Source: Dioscorea cayenensis subsp. rotundata
Taxonomy: Eukaryota > Streptophyta > Magnoliopsida > Dioscoreales > Dioscoreaceae
Direction: 5' to 3'
Length of the DNA: 64,000 nucleotides
NCBI RefSeq assembly: GCF_009730915.1
Contig: NC_052475.1
Span: 17,515,430 to 17,579,429 of the forward strand
Part shown: piece after piece, positions 32,215 to 45,840 of the stretch
How the letters are laid out: each line of letters opens with the position of its first letter
How positions within the stretch are numbered: position 1 is the stretch's first letter
Position numbers and translations under genes: made by a program
Notes under the pieces: generated by a model
What the model was told of the DNA's origin: nothing
The model's input: the letters and a program-made list of their open reading frames with translations, nothing else
The model's database searches: none

Positions 32215-33317
32215 CCTCGAGATCGTTCATGCATTTTCACCAACCGACAAATCTAGTCTTTTCTTTTTTTTCACCGTTTTTCAAAATACATATATTCATC
32301 TTGGATGATTTCAGAATCATGATATTATTTTATCCTCCTTTATTCTATACTGACATGTATACTATTATTTTTTTATTAGATTGTGATAGAGGAAGACCGG
32401 GTAATAACTAAACAAAGCGAGATGACTTCATTCAAATTCTTATTCACAGGAACTATGAGTTAGCCCAATTGTAATTGCTCGCGTCTACTTGTGCTTGTAA
32501 TTGAAAGGTTTCAAATTCGAGCCTCTTAAATTATAATGCACATTATGGTCTCCTATGAGAATTCTGTGTGAGAAATATTTGTCATTCTCCCCTCTAAAGT
32601 TGTAGAACATGAGGTTTATTTTTAGAATATCAAGCCACTATAATTAGTGCATCTCTATTCATGTTTATTATTCGTTTTGTAGCTTGTTGATTACATAAAA
32701 AAATCCTCATTCGCACGTGAATTGTCGAGCTCAATGGCGTGTGGTGTGCTTTTTTTTTTTGGGAAGAGGGCAGGGCGAACCCACTGGAGGCCGGGAGACG
32801 CGCATGGCCTTGGTGGAACAAGTGGAGACATGGTCGTGCTCACGTGGGCGCTGGAACCATCCATACACAACCACTATTCACAACTCCCAGAAATGTGATA
32901 TGCTTGATAATGACAAAATTGCTAGTGTGTCAAGTCCCAACGGAGCCGGCGTAGCAAGGTGCTCAGCTCCCTTAGTCAACCTCGGCTTGAGGCCCGCAAC
33001 ATCACCAGTGATTTAATCCATTATTTTAAACAGAATTGTTTTTTTTTTTTATTTAAATGATAAAATAATAATAATAATAATAAGAGTTATGTATAAATTA
33101 AAGATTATAATTTAGGGTTAGTAAATATTATTAGTTTGCGTAAAAACCATTTGATTTATTAATACTATATTTCTTCTGTAGAAAATATTTATCTATGTGC
33201 TTGTCTGTAATACATGATTTGCCCATAAAATATACAAATAAATAAACGGCTTGGTGCATTAGGCATATATTACTCATGCGAATATTATTCATATCATGCC
33301 TATAATTTAATAAGGAT
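32215..33317. other. intergenic, no gene seen
   Basis: A less AT-rich patch at about 32710-33015 holds short overlapping frames in several registers and a GCTCACGTGGGC (G-box core) at about 32838-32849, but no protein family is recognisable. The remainder is AT-rich. Confidence 0.4.
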
Positions 33318-33320
33318 TAA

Positions 33321-33950
33321 GGGGTGTTTGGTTGGGGTAATATCACATTATCCCCAGAATGTGGACTAACTAATCTTATAGTACATTGTTTCAGCATAAA
33401 AGTGAGAATATCATATTTCTAAAATGTAATAACTTGGTCAATATTACCAGGAATGTGATAATTAACGTAGCAGATAATAATTTCACATTCCCACCATGTA
33501 AATTTTTATCCCATTATATCTTTTAAATTTAATAAAATCTCAAAAATATCAATATTTTAAAATTTAAAAATAAGTAAAAAAAAATTATATTTATTTAAAA
33601 TAGGTAAGTTTTAGTTAATTAATATTAATCAAAATTAATTATATCAAAATTAAAACTTATTTTTTTAATAATAAAAAATATTTATTATTAAATAATTTTG
33701 ATATTTACTTCTAATATTATTAACTTTGATATATTTAATAATTATTAGATAAAAGTATTTTAGTAAAAATATAATTTATAATAAAAGATTTCCAGCTAAT
33801 TAACCAAACATTGTAATGTTATATCTAGCCATATTACTGTATTGTCAATTAAAAAAAAATTGCACATATTCTCATAAATATTATTTGAGAATCATATTCT
33901 TACTAATCTTATTCATAACGAATATAAGATTTCATCAACAAAACGGTCTC
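33321..33950. mobile_element. PIF/Harbinger (Tourist)-like MITE, degraded
   Basis: 630 bp. The left end GGGGTGTTTGGTTG and the right end (read inward) GAGACCGTTTTGTTG are imperfect inverted repeats. Both sides are flanked by 'taa' (33318-33320 and 33951-33953), the 3-bp target preference of this superfamily. It is non-coding and AT-rich. Confidence 0.65.
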
Positions 33951-34229
33951 TAACGTTAATTCACTCATTTTTATGTATATATACTTAAAAATTATCAAGT
34001 AAATTAAAAGAAAAAATAAATTAATTAAAGTCAAGTTTTGGTTATTTTAATTTTTAAATATAAGTTTTTATCCTTAATTAATAGTTTTAATTATAGTTTT
34101 GTTATATAACATTACATTTATTCCAGCATATTTTGTGAGTTCACACAAAATAAAGAAATATACAAAGTTATATTATTTATATGGTAAAATAAATATTTTT
34201 ATGGTGTTTTATAACCTGAAGATTATCTC

Positions 34230-34268
<39 letters not shown>

Positions 34269-34410
34269 CCATTCATCTATATATATATAAATGAATTGGG
34301 AATGAAGTCCTGTAAAACACTTGTAAATTTTAAACAACGGACAAAACTTATTTTGGAACTTGTCTTTGCATGCAATTGACGAAGTTAATTGTTGGCGTGT
34401 GGCTTAAGGC

Positions 34411-34700
34411 AGATCATGTGCTCTAGTTTTGGACATGCGTCAGCTCGTCTCAGTCTCAACAACCACGTGTTTCCATAACCGATGCTTGTACCTCCATTTC
34501 AATGACACGTTTCATTTCAGTGGCTGTGAGATCCCGCCATGCCATGCCACGCCACGCCCAGCCATGCAGATCACGTGCTCTAGGGTAGAATTGGACATGC
34601 GTCAGCTCATCTCAGTCTCAAGTCTCAACAACGACGTGTTTCCAAAACCGATGCTTGTGCCTCCATTTCAATGACACGTTCCATTGCAGTGTCTGCATGC
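34411..34700. repeat. 157-bp direct repeat, two copies, rich in ACGTG cores
   Basis: Copy 1 starts at 34411 and copy 2 at 34568. Shared segments include 'ttggacatgcgtcagctc' and 'ctccatttcaatgacacgtt'. Each unit has two or three ACGTG or CATGTG cores. The right unit ends near 34700. The repeat lies about 600 bp beyond the 3' end of the LEUNIG gene. Confidence 0.8.
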
Positions 34701-35304
34701 AGGCCAGATGTAATTCCCACATGATAGTATGATACCCCTTAAACCAAGTTTAATCTATTGCTAACCAGATCCCATTAAAACCTTTTCCAAACAGTAAAAA
34801 TTTAAAGCATGATTGTGAGCGAATAATTCCAACACTCGCATATGCATAAACCTTATCTCCACTTAATCCTCTAAAACTTGTACACACTCATATTTTTTTT
34901 AAAGCAATCTAATAGTTTTATCTTGATAAATAATAATAATAATAAATGAAAGAACACAAATATGTCTCCTCCCCAGCTAGGCTGTAAACAAAACATGGAA
35001 AACAAGCATTCATGTGTATATATATATATAGGTCAAAAAGTATGAGCTGGCATCTAATAATGTATATATATATATATATGGATATAAAATATCAGTGGAT
35101 GTGACAAAAGAACGTTGATAAAAGATAAATTGCCAGGAAGAAGAGAGAACATCTATCTCAAGACCATAAAACTCATCTTGTTTCCTCCTCAGCAATAACA
35201 GACAGCTTTACAAAAACCAGACAAAACACAACGGAAACAGGCAGGCACGAAGAGATGTTAGAATTGCTGGGAAAACTAGAGATTTTAGAGGCTTGAAAAG
35301 GGAT
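34701..35304. other. 3' flank of the LEUNIG gene, no other gene seen
   Basis: Short (TA)n runs at about 35018-35030 and 35062-35080. The 3' UTR of the minus-strand LEUNIG gene extends leftward from 35304 by an unknown length. Confidence 0.4.
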
Positions 35305-38300
35305 TTATTTCCAGAGCTTGACAAGCTTATCATGACTTGCAGAGGCCACCACCCCAGTAGCGTTTGATACTGCTAGTGCTGCGACGAGCCCATCGTGAGC
35401 TGCGAGGGTCATCGTCTTGTTCTCCGACATGTCCCAGAGCTCCAGAGACTGCATAAAATTCCATTACCACAATAGATGAATATATTTATGTCTGCATTTA
35501 ATTTAGGTTACACAACTACTCTTTTCGTTTCGTTTCTTTTTTATTGTGGTTAATGGAATAGAAGTTTAGTTATTTTATAAAATTTTATAAAAAATTTAGT
35601 TATGTTTTTAATTAATGTCATATGAAAAAAAAAATTAAAAAAAATTATTAAAGATAATTTAAAAATAATAATAATAAATGTCTTTTTGATGGAGATAAAA
35701 AAGAACGGAGGAAATACTATTATAAAGATGAATTCCGGAAACACGCAAACATATATAAAACCAAAAGGATTCCAATTTTTATTACTATTCTACCAAAATT
35801 TACTGTAAAAATTAACGCTCAAATATGAAAAGCAGCTTAATGATGGAGTGGAGATCTCATCGAAGAAAACAAGTTTAATTACTTGCCTGATAACAGCCAA
35901 TGACCAAGAGAGAAGGGTAGGTGGGGTGAAAAACACAAGAATGGAACTTGTTGCCGCTGCAGCACAACTCATGCATGAACTCGCCTTCGTTCCCCGAACC
36001 AAATGACCACACCCTGACCGAATCTTCACTAACAGAAGCTAAGTAACTGCCGGATGGATCCCAACACACAGAATCAATTTGTTTGGTGTGTCCCTGCAGA
36101 TTGAAAACCACAATGGATGAGAGATAAGAGGTCAATATTCAGGAGAAATGCAAAAAACAAAATAGCAAAAACTTTATGTTCCATTTAAAACTGAATAATT
36201 CATGAATCATTGCCGTAACTTATGTATGTGTGAGATCTCCTATTTTGTAATTACCTGTAAAGAATGCAGAATAGCCTTAGTCTCCACATCAATGACCGAA
36301 ACTGTGTTCTCAGCTGCAGCTGCAATGTATCTGCCCAAACGAGGTTGAAATCTCATTTGGGTTGTTCCCCCCTGCATGATCTCAAAATAATAATAACAAT
36401 AATAACAAAAGAAAAAAACATAATCAATAATATGAATGAAACACACAAATAAATAAATGAATTGCTGCAGGAGCAATTATTAATAGGCTTATATCAGAAC
36501 AGGAAAACTTAAACAATGAAAACAAAATATAAGTTATTCTGTGAAGTGTGAAACAAAAATTTGTCAAAAGAAAATACATGCATACCTTAAGAACACCCAT
36601 GCAGCACCCTTTATTTATGCTCCAATATCGTATTTCACCATCCTTATCGCAAGAAGAAATAAAATCTTCCTTGATTGGGTGAAAATCTAGGGACACAACA
36701 GATGCCGAATGCCCCGTAAAAGTACGAAGAGAATATCCTGGCTGCACCAAGGAGGTATCCAATCAAACAATTGTTCAGAAAGTCTGTTCTTTTACAAGGA
36801 AATCTGACAAACATGAAAAATGATTTATAATGCAAAATGCCCCAGAACCACAAGTGTTCCCTTGCTATTTAGCAAAGTTTTAGAGGCTTGTACACCAAGG
36901 GCTGAAATGATGAATATTCTATGGAAGTATTCCTTATCAGTAATATTCTACAGTTGAAATATTTGAAGCGTTGATTAATAATGACTGCCACGTGTACTTG
37001 ATAAATTACCAAAACCCACATGTAGAAAATCACCAGAACGCAAAAAACCATGACAAGACACAGGGAAAAAAGGAGCTTGTATGTCTGTCAACCGTCTATG
37101 GCAAAAGCTCCTCACGAAAACAGGTAGCAAGTAATGAAATGTCATGTGATTTAAATTTATTTGCAACAGCATAACCAGCCTAACAGTATGTCACGCTGTA
37201 GATGGCACCAGATAGACTACAGCATTCTAGCATTGAAAACCCTTCAAAATTGATATGCTGATATCACAATGCAGTCAAGAAGTAAAACATAAGTGCAGTA
37301 TAATTTCCCGGCAACGATGCTAAAACTCACTCAGATGGTATTTAACAGAAGCCACTAATTTCAGCTGTTATCATAGAAAAAAAAAAAAAGAAGAAAAAAG
37401 CATTACTGACATTATCTGCATCCCAAACTTTCACGGTTTTGTCAAATGAGGATGTAGCCAAACGAGGAATGCTTGAGGTAAACCGAACATCAGTGATCAA
37501 CATAGAATGCTCTTCTAATGTGAACTTCAACTTCAAATTCTCAGCATACCACAAAAAAGCCTGTATAGCCAGATCAACAAGACACAGTAAGGAACTTGCA
37601 TCAACTTGAATTAGCAAACACCTCAATCAAACAAATGATTGGTAGGAGAAATTCTATCAGTTTGTTTTTAACCTTTTTATCATGGCCACCTGTAGCTAAT
37701 AGCTTTCCATCAGACGAGAAGTGGCAGCAGTCAACTTTATTTGTACTGGCTTGGGTTGAGCAAATCTCTCTAAAAGAACATCCTGCTAAAGCAACTTTGG
37801 AAACATCACATAAAAGGTAATAACTTATAGATAATAAAATGATAACACTCATGTTCCTATCCTTAAACTATTCTTTACTAGCTCTACTTTCAATACATCA
37901 ACTCAAAGGCCAAAATCAAAACATACCTTTGGTATCATCCATACCGCGACCTACTGTATCCCTTGGATCAGGGTCATCATGAGACAAAAATGACTCCACA
38001 TTATCATCCAGAGAACCATCCTCAACAAAATGATCCATGTCAGCCTGAATTTCAATATGTTTATTATAACAATGCTAAAATAGACTGCTTGCATTCTAGG
38101 CATATAAGACAAGTAGGCAAACAAAGCTTAATTGTATACTCACTAACTGGGTTGTTGGAGATGTTAGGGCTCCAGTGGCATCAGAGGCGAACCCCATCAA
38201 AGGCTTGGAAGAGCTGTTGTTGTGTTGCAATACATCTCCTGGTGTATGAGTAGAGGGTGTCGAGGGTGCTGAACTTGGTGATGGTCCAGCTGTATTCGCA

Positions 38301-41300
38301 GTTCCTGAACTATTCGCAGGACCAGATGATGATACTGGTTGCTTCCTCTTGCGAGCATTTTGATTCTTTGAAGCCTAGAAAGTAGTGCAACACATGATAA
38401 ACCGCAGGATTAACAATGGAATTATTTACTTGCAAGGATATTGTTTTCAAGAGAGATCCGACACACAAAATTCAACAACCTGCTCAATAAGCACATGTTT
38501 TCACAATATGAAAATGGGCATCTGGCATGAATGCCCAGTGGAATCCATACCAAAATGCAGGCTCAAGTATCTCTATGCATGCCCTTATATGAGTATATTG
38601 CATTTGTGTCCCTAAGAAATTTAGTGTTCAAAAATTTCCTCAAGGTTAATGAACTGTTCAAACCATACAATTTTATCTTTTTTATATAGGAAAACATATT
38701 CAGCTAGCACATTTTGCCAATTTAGAGAAACAAGAACTGCAGCTGTCGCTGGAATTCAGGGTTCACTCTGAGAAACAAGAGACACATGACATGGTTGAAT
38801 TAATACATTCAAGATAAATAACGATTCACAACAAGGGTGTTCTTGAAATAACACAGATTTAAAAGGATACAATCAGAACTTTACAAGAGAAAACCTAGAA
38901 AGTCTTGATAAAAGAAATTTGATAGTAAGTGATACAAAGTCGATAATGTCAGAAACTATCATCAACTGATATTGTTATAAACGCTTATCCTGATTTGTTT
39001 CTTGGTTATTGTGGTTGAGATTTTATCTCAAGTTGGATATTATTTTTAGATATACTTTATGCCTATATATATTCCACGTCAAGTAAAGGAATATTTGTTC
39101 TTCTTTTCATAAGCGAGGAGTTTATCTTACATAACTTTTATTAGATATCTTACTTTACGCCTATCAACCACGTGCATTTGACACTCAAATGTTAAATGAA
39201 AAATCTTATAACATTTCAACTTAGATTTAGGTCTTAATTGTTCATTAATCATAGTATTTTTGCTTGAATACTATCATTTTGGCTTGGGCTACTGCTTTTT
39301 GGTGCTTTATATGCAGGTGGTTGGAAAAAGTTGTGAAGATAAAAGAGTACAAAATAATAAAACATCAAAGAACACAACCTGCTAGTGTAACCCACCAGGG
39401 GCATGGAGCACAATGCAGGATCTCACTTCAGAGCGGACCATGACCCACCCATGGTGCACACCACACCCATGGCATATGGCCGCCGAAGAAAACCCTAGTT
39501 TATTTCACCCTATATAAGACCATGGAGAGTTTTAGAAGGGGATCTTTTGACCACCGTGGTTAAAGTTCTAGGTTGAGAAGCATCAAAAGACAAAAGCACG
39601 CACACCAAAAGACAGAGGAGATCAAGAATTAATTGAAGGTCTATCGACTTTCAAGCGTGGATTATTTTATTTATTGATGCTTAGTTTGAACATTATGAGT
39701 TATTATTCGAACATGAGCGAGCAGATTTATCTTTGTAGGGTTAGGGATTAGCCCCTTGACGAGCAAAAAAAAATCTTTATATCGACTTTTCTTTTGATTT
39801 TAATGCTTGAATTATGTTTGATTTAATCCGTTAATACTTAATGCTTGTGAATGTGATGAATCCCATATTTGCATGATCTTAGACACCAAAGAAAGGACCG
39901 AAAGGTGAACTATGGTGTTAGCCTCAAACCATAGCTGATCTAAGTTAGATACATGAAAGAAAATAGTGAATTAGGAAAACCCCACTCAAACAACTAAATC
40001 TTATAGAAAGAGTCATAACATTATAACATCTTTTGTTTATCATTGCGGTGAAACCCTAATCCTAGAAAGCCTTTGAATTTTGAATTCTCTCTTTGCCACT
40101 AGCTATATTTTAATAGTTTTCATTGCAATTACAATTAGTTTTATTTATCTTCTTTATTCTTATTTGGATTTGTCTAGATAACCTTTAGTTGTAAGAAATT
40201 AGTAATTAGCATCATAATCCTCGTGGGAACGATATTTTATTTACTACCCAAGCATTTGCGGTACACATCATCAGACACCTTGCTAGCTGTTTACATGACA
40301 TCAAAAGCAAATGGTTGTACTCCCTCTTTGTAAAGAAAGATGCTCATAGGTGCAAATGTAAGTTTATAACTAATTTAGATGCAGGAGGAATCAAGTGGTA
40401 CAAGCATCTATTGTGCCTCTCAGAATAATTCATTGTACAAACTAAAGCCCAATAACATGGACAACTCAATTTTAACACATACCTGATCAGTTCCTCGATA
40501 GGAGTTCGATGTGCTTCCATCAACTGCTCCACTCCCAGTTCCTATTTTCTCTGGCTGATGAAGATGATGATTTGAACTCTGCAACTGTTGGCCTGAAATA
40601 GCATGCTGTTGGGTGCTGCTCTGTTGTTGTTGCTGCTGATGTAGCTGAGCTATCTTCTACTATATATAAACAGGAAACAATAACATATATGGCACCAAAA
40701 TGACAAATTAAAGCAGTTCGCAAATACAAGCAGATCAAAATTTTATAGCACAAGGACTTTAATAATTACACAAAATAGCCAGTGGATAGATCCCACAAAT
40801 CAAAAGGTAATAATAAAAAACATGCCAAAGAAAAATGGGGCTGTTTCTCATGCAGTGGCTTTTAAATGTGTGCATCAGCTTTAGTACACAATATTTATTA
40901 TTGGTAATTAAATATCACTGTAGTGGGCACAAAGAATCAATAACTTCAAAATATTCATCAAGCCGTGTCTAGTATTATACAGAAAATATCAGAGTTCATT
41001 AGCACCGCTGCACCAGTGAAAACATCAAGAGACTGGCTACATTTATCAAAAATGATGGTAGCACCTAATAATGCAGCCAAAAATTATAGATAAGTCCTCT
41101 GACAAGTTCACTGGAGTATGAAGTATTAAAGAAACCCATAGATAAGAGTAATTGGAGTATATTTCCAACATTCAAGAAAGCTTGATTTTATACTCTAGCT
41201 AACAAAAATATGTTTTAGACATCAATACCACAAAAATTAAATGTGTCCCACAGTATTTCATTATTTTGAGGCAGGCATCAGCAAAAACCTTAAAAAAAGA

Positions 41301-43478
41301 ACAACATGCAAAATAGGGGAAAGAGATGCGCAACTAGAAGTAACAATTAAGAGCACAACACCAATGGTAATAAAAAAATCTAGGAAAACTAGGTAATTAT
41401 GGTGAAGAAGGGTCACACCTTAATCAGTAAATCAGTATCAGTACGAGGCAGAACAGGACTTGCAGCTTGCATTGGGGAACCTGCATTCTGAATAACATCA
41501 CCGACGATAGTTGACTGGCCATCTTTGCCAAGCACCATATTCCTATTGCTTAAAAGCATCTTTAGCCTCCTGGTGTCAATGTCACCAGTAGTTGGAGACG
41601 CCAAATTTTGTTGTGCTTGAAGAAGTTGTTGCTGTTGTGGGCTCAAAAATTGAAGTTGATGAAATGGATGGGGTGATTGCATGAATGGCTTCTGTTGTAG
41701 GATTCCTGACCGAAGCTGATCAAGCCCCTGAAATGTTTATGTGAAATACTCAAGACCCACAAGCACTTCAGATAGGAAGAAGTACCAGCAAATTAAAAGT
41801 TAAAAAAAGAACCATTTTTGAAAGATACAGGTAGAGAACAAAAAAAGAGGACACTTCATTATGAAGACATGGTGCACTCAGAAGATCTGCAATTAATGGT
41901 CGCAGATTCTTAGATTCACACCAAAAGTATAGTTGTATATGGAAGAGATAAAAAAGAGGAAGAGAAGACTTTATTTCAACATTTCAACATTACTGAGAAT
42001 GGTATAAACAAACACAATAGAGCTGAAGGATAAGCGAGTTCTAATAAACCCCTTAAATAGAAGACCAAGAGAAGCTAGGAATGAAGAAAGCATATTCTAG
42101 TAGCAAGATAATTTGCTAGGTCAGAAAGCTACACCAATAACGTACATCAGTACTCCAACAAAGCATCATCAAGCAGAACTCTCTCTACCACCCTAGGCCA
42201 TTGAATTGAATAGATTCTAATATAAAGCAATTTAGAATCTTACTGTGAGAGGCCATCCTTTCAAAGTCAAGTTGTTCCCAGCTTGATTTGATCCTGCCAA
42301 CACCAAAGAGTCTCAATTTACTTGGGTCACAACAAATAATAAACAAAGGATGAAAATGCACCTGAATTAGCATTAGACCATATGTTAAAATAGAACAAAG
42401 ACTAGTAATCTCGCTCCTTCTAAAGTAATGACCATAGAAAAGAAAAGAAAAGAGAAGGGGAAAAAATGAAAAAGATGAAACACCAAGGAGAGAACACATA
42501 TCCACACACAATAAAATAAAATCGAACTTTATGAACCTGGCATCCCTATCAATGACCCATCAGGAGCAGCAGCTCTAGAGTTCAACACTGGATTTATCTC
42601 AGACTTAATGTCCTGTAAGAAAAATGAGTCATACCACCAACAAAATGATAGATAACAGCAATAGCATTATGCAAAAGAAACCCACAGGCATTGGTCCAGG
42701 AAGTTGCTGATTCCTTTGCTGAACTTGCAGCAAAGTCCCAGGAATACCACCAGCAGATCCATGCAAAACTTGCCTGAAATAGAGAAAAAACATGAATTAA
42801 AGTGCCACTTCTTTAGTCACTCTGTCCCTGTAACATCCCGTACAAGGTTACACAAGCATTATATATATTGTATAGGTCCACTAATTTACACAACCTTAAA
42901 AGTTGAATTTCATACAAAAAAGCTAAGGTTCCATCCACCTTGTCAATACTAAAAAATTCAATCAGCAAAAGCACACCAGCTATAGCTTGGAAATCAAAAT
43001 TTATTTTATACGCCAAAAAGGAAAAAGGCAGATGTAAATGGTATATAAAGAGATTAAACTTAACAACATTGGGGAGTAATGGAATATTACATCATTCATT
43101 AAAGTCTGCATTAATTAAAAAGTCAAAAACCAATAGGGGAAGTATACCCTGATGATTGACCAGATGCTGCAGGTGACTTTAGCATTGAAGCCTGGCTTGG
43201 ATCCAACAGCTGGCCAACATTTTCACCAAATCTTTGCTGTAATCATATTTCCAAACGAGAGAGATTAGCGCTGACACTATACAGAGTATGCAGTTTATAA
43301 TATCAGGGATACCTTCATGGATGCTTCATCCAAAGAATCCCGCTGTAGAGGTAACTTTAATCGTTCCTCATACATCCTAGTTGCTAAGGCATTGGCAGTT
43401 CCGGGGCTCGGGCGCATTAAAGGATCACCGCCAACAAGCCCATTTGCTGTGCCATTTAGTAGATGAGTTCCATCCCTA

Positions 43479-43511
<33 letters not shown>

Positions 43512-43628
43512 GGCTGCTGTTGTTGCTGTTGTTGCTGCTGCTGCTGATGATGCTGCTGCTGTTGTTGTTGTTGCTGCTGCTGCTGCGCCTGTCTCTGTAA
43601 CAATAGCTGTTGCATTTGAATCTGCTGC

Positions 43629-43664
<36 letters not shown>

Positions 43665-45592
43665 GGCTGTTGTTGTTGCTGCTGCTGCTGCTGAGGCTGC
43701 TGTTGTGCATGTTGCTGCTGCTCCCGAGCTTTAATAAGCTGTGTCTGGCATTGTAGATAACCTAAATGTCAGTTTTAACTAGTACATTGCCTAATTTACT
43801 CATAACATTGAGTAAGTTGTCAGTCATTGCCACATGTCTATAGAAACTGAAAATTGGACAATAATAGCCTTTCTTAAGGTTTATATTTTTAACCAAAATA
43901 AGAATTAAAAAAAAAAGGAACAAACCTAGCATGATCTTCCCAAAATGGAAAACTTATTCCTACTCAATTCATAGCCAACAATAAGATTTTAGAACCCCTT
44001 TCTGGTAAAGTACATTAGAAAAGATCTCCATGATTTTGTCGAAAGAATAAACCAGAAAAGACAAATTTGTAAGTGGAGTTTGATAGTGTACACGACCAAG
44101 AATGATAATTTCAACAAATAAATGGACAAATTAACAGAGTATTGAGTGAGATATCATCTATCACCTGCCCATTATCTGTCTACAGATATTGCAAGCAAGA
44201 CAACACAAGCACTTAGTATTTTTATATAGATATTTAAAGGAGGAAACACAAATTTGATTTCTTTTCAAGAACAAGAACAACCGTCTAAATTTAGTCAAAC
44301 AAAAAAACCAATGAGAACAAGGAAATTTTCATTTCAAAATTGAATAGAAGCTATCCATATAAGTATTTCAACAAGTTGAAAAGATCTTCTAACCAACTGC
44401 ATTAATCCAAGAAACGGCATAAACTTGTAATAATGAAGATCCAAATAAAAGGTTAAGCAATCTTATGTCATGGAATATTGACAAGAAAGCAGAAAACGTA
44501 ATTTTGACGCAATCTTGACACATAAATAAAAATCCAAGCTGTGAAGATAATCACAGAGAGCAAAATGCAATATAGAATAAGAACAGCCCTTAAAACTTGC
44601 CTCTATGTAGGATGCAGCAACGTCAGAATGCTTTTCATTTGTCCTTGCAATGAAGATATCCCAGAATACAGACCACCATTCAAACAGAAAACCACCAGGG
44701 GCATCAATTGCTGAAAACACGTGTAGCACCAGGATTATATGGAGCAAGAAACCAGAACAACTTAAAAAATTAAGCTGAGGACACGTTCATCACTCACCAA
44801 CGGGGTCCGAGGATACCTTCCCTTCAGCCTGAAATGCTTTCGCAGTCGCTTGCAAATTCCTCTTAACAAAATAGTCATATATATACACATCCAGCCTGTC
44901 CCAACATAAGCTCAAATGAATTAATATGAAGAAAAAAAAAATCTGTTCCAACTAACACAGCAAGAGAAAGAAATAAACTTAACAAGCTCAAATCTGTATC
45001 AACAGAGCATAACCAGACCACAAGTAAACCAACCCATCAACATTCTAAGCAAATGGTTTCTTCGTTCAGGAACCTTAATCAAGTTCTCTCAAAAAGAGAA
45101 CAAAACGAGTTATATAAGATTACAAACAACCAATCAGTGTGTATTTTGATCAAAACAATTACCCAACAAAAAAAGACGAGGAAAAACGATGAAAAAAACC
45201 TCGGTCAAAAGTGCTTCAGTCTTCATCGATGGCAAAAATGGCAAGCAAAATCTCTAAGCAAAATCCAGCATCTAAGATTTTCTATAAACAAAAAAAAAAT
45301 AAAAATGCCATTTTTTACCATTAAAACAACCAAAACAACTAACCCCGATTAAAAACCATCTAAAATCTACTCCAAAACCCTAACAAAGCTTACCACAATC
45401 TAAAATCTCTCAGAATCTACATTAAAAACCAAGTACAGCAAATAACCAACCCAAACAAACAATTCCAACAAAACAAACACCATCATCATAAAAGCAATAT
45501 ATAACAAAAACCAAAACTTTAACAAACAAAAACATCACAGAAATCACAAGCAGAGCTCACATTTTATCAGCTTCCCAGTTGGTCTGCGCCAT
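35305..45592 (-). CDS. LUG: transcriptional co-repressor LEUNIG
   Basis: Eighteen coding exons reconstruct an 896-aa protein in unbroken phase: 45592-45561, 44895-44798, 44710-44601, 43744-43313, 43236-43148, 42773-42686, 42612-42537, 42293-42244, 41727-41419, 40656-40483, 38374-38144, 38044-37927, 37782-37673, 37560-37411, 36741-36586, 36371-36255, 36093-35887, 35448-35305. The N-terminus ([11 protein letters not shown], then [15 protein letters not shown]) is the LUFS domain with its LisH motif, which dimerises and binds SEUSS-type adaptors. Exon 4 is a polyglutamine tract. Exon 11 has a basic KRK sequence, then a Ser/Pro/Thr-rich linker. From about residue 600 to KLVKLWK at the end is a seven-bladed WD40 propeller. 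The protein represses floral and developmental genes in the nucleus by recruiting Mediator and histone deacetylases (family knowledge). Introns after exons 3 and 17 use GC donors. Intron 10 holds a repeat insertion. The length is close to the roughly 930 aa of Arabidopsis LUG; I chose LUG over LUH from sequence and length. Confidence 0.93.
39155..40272 (+). repeat. unclassified dispersed repeat in LEUNIG intron 10 (copy 2)
   Basis: The right end carries 'aatcctcgtgggaacgata' (40216-40234) followed by 'gcggtacacatcatca', the same arrangement as the end of the repeat at 22691-23861 in opposite orientation. It also contains a GC-rich patch with CCATGG and GGTGCACACC-like palindromic words (about 39400-39480). 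The left boundary is approximate. It lies within the 2.1-kb intron between exons 10 and 11 and does not disturb the splice sites. Confidence 0.45.
43481..43722 (-). repeat. CAG/CAA repeat encoding polyglutamine in LEUNIG exon 4
   Basis: Nearly continuous CAG/CAA codons (CTG/TTG on the plus strand), interrupted by a few His and Pro codons and by [13 protein letters not shown]. The mix of codons makes it less slippery than a pure CAG run. Long Ala- or Ser-rich frames in other registers here are artefacts of the repeat. Confidence 0.95.
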
Positions 45593-45840
45593 AATCCCCC
45601 CCAAAACCACAGACAACTCAAGCGATATCCAATCTCCTTCTCAAATTAGATTCAACCAACACCACCATGCGCGAAAATCCTCCAAAATCTCAACTCAATC
45701 CCCAACGAAAGCCCTCTCAAAGCCCTAACAAGGGAAGCCACCGCAAGGAATTCCGAAGTGGGGCAGAGAGAGCAAGAGAAGAGAGAGACGCCGAAGAACA
45801 ACAGCAAGAGAGAGAAATAAATAATAAACAATAAATACTC
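45593..45840 (-). promoter_or_regulatory. probable 5' UTR / core promoter of LEUNIG
   Basis: Immediately upstream of the start codon lies a CT-rich leader (minus strand) with a (GA)n run at about 45765-45815. Such CT/GA stretches are common in plant 5' UTRs. No clear TATA box is seen. Confidence 0.4.

Noticed and set aside
43381-43734. Long Ala-rich plus-strand and Ser/Asn-rich minus-strand frames over LEUNIG exon 4
   Set aside because: They are alternative readings of the CAG/CAA repeat; only the polyglutamine frame fits the exon phases and the LEUNIG family.
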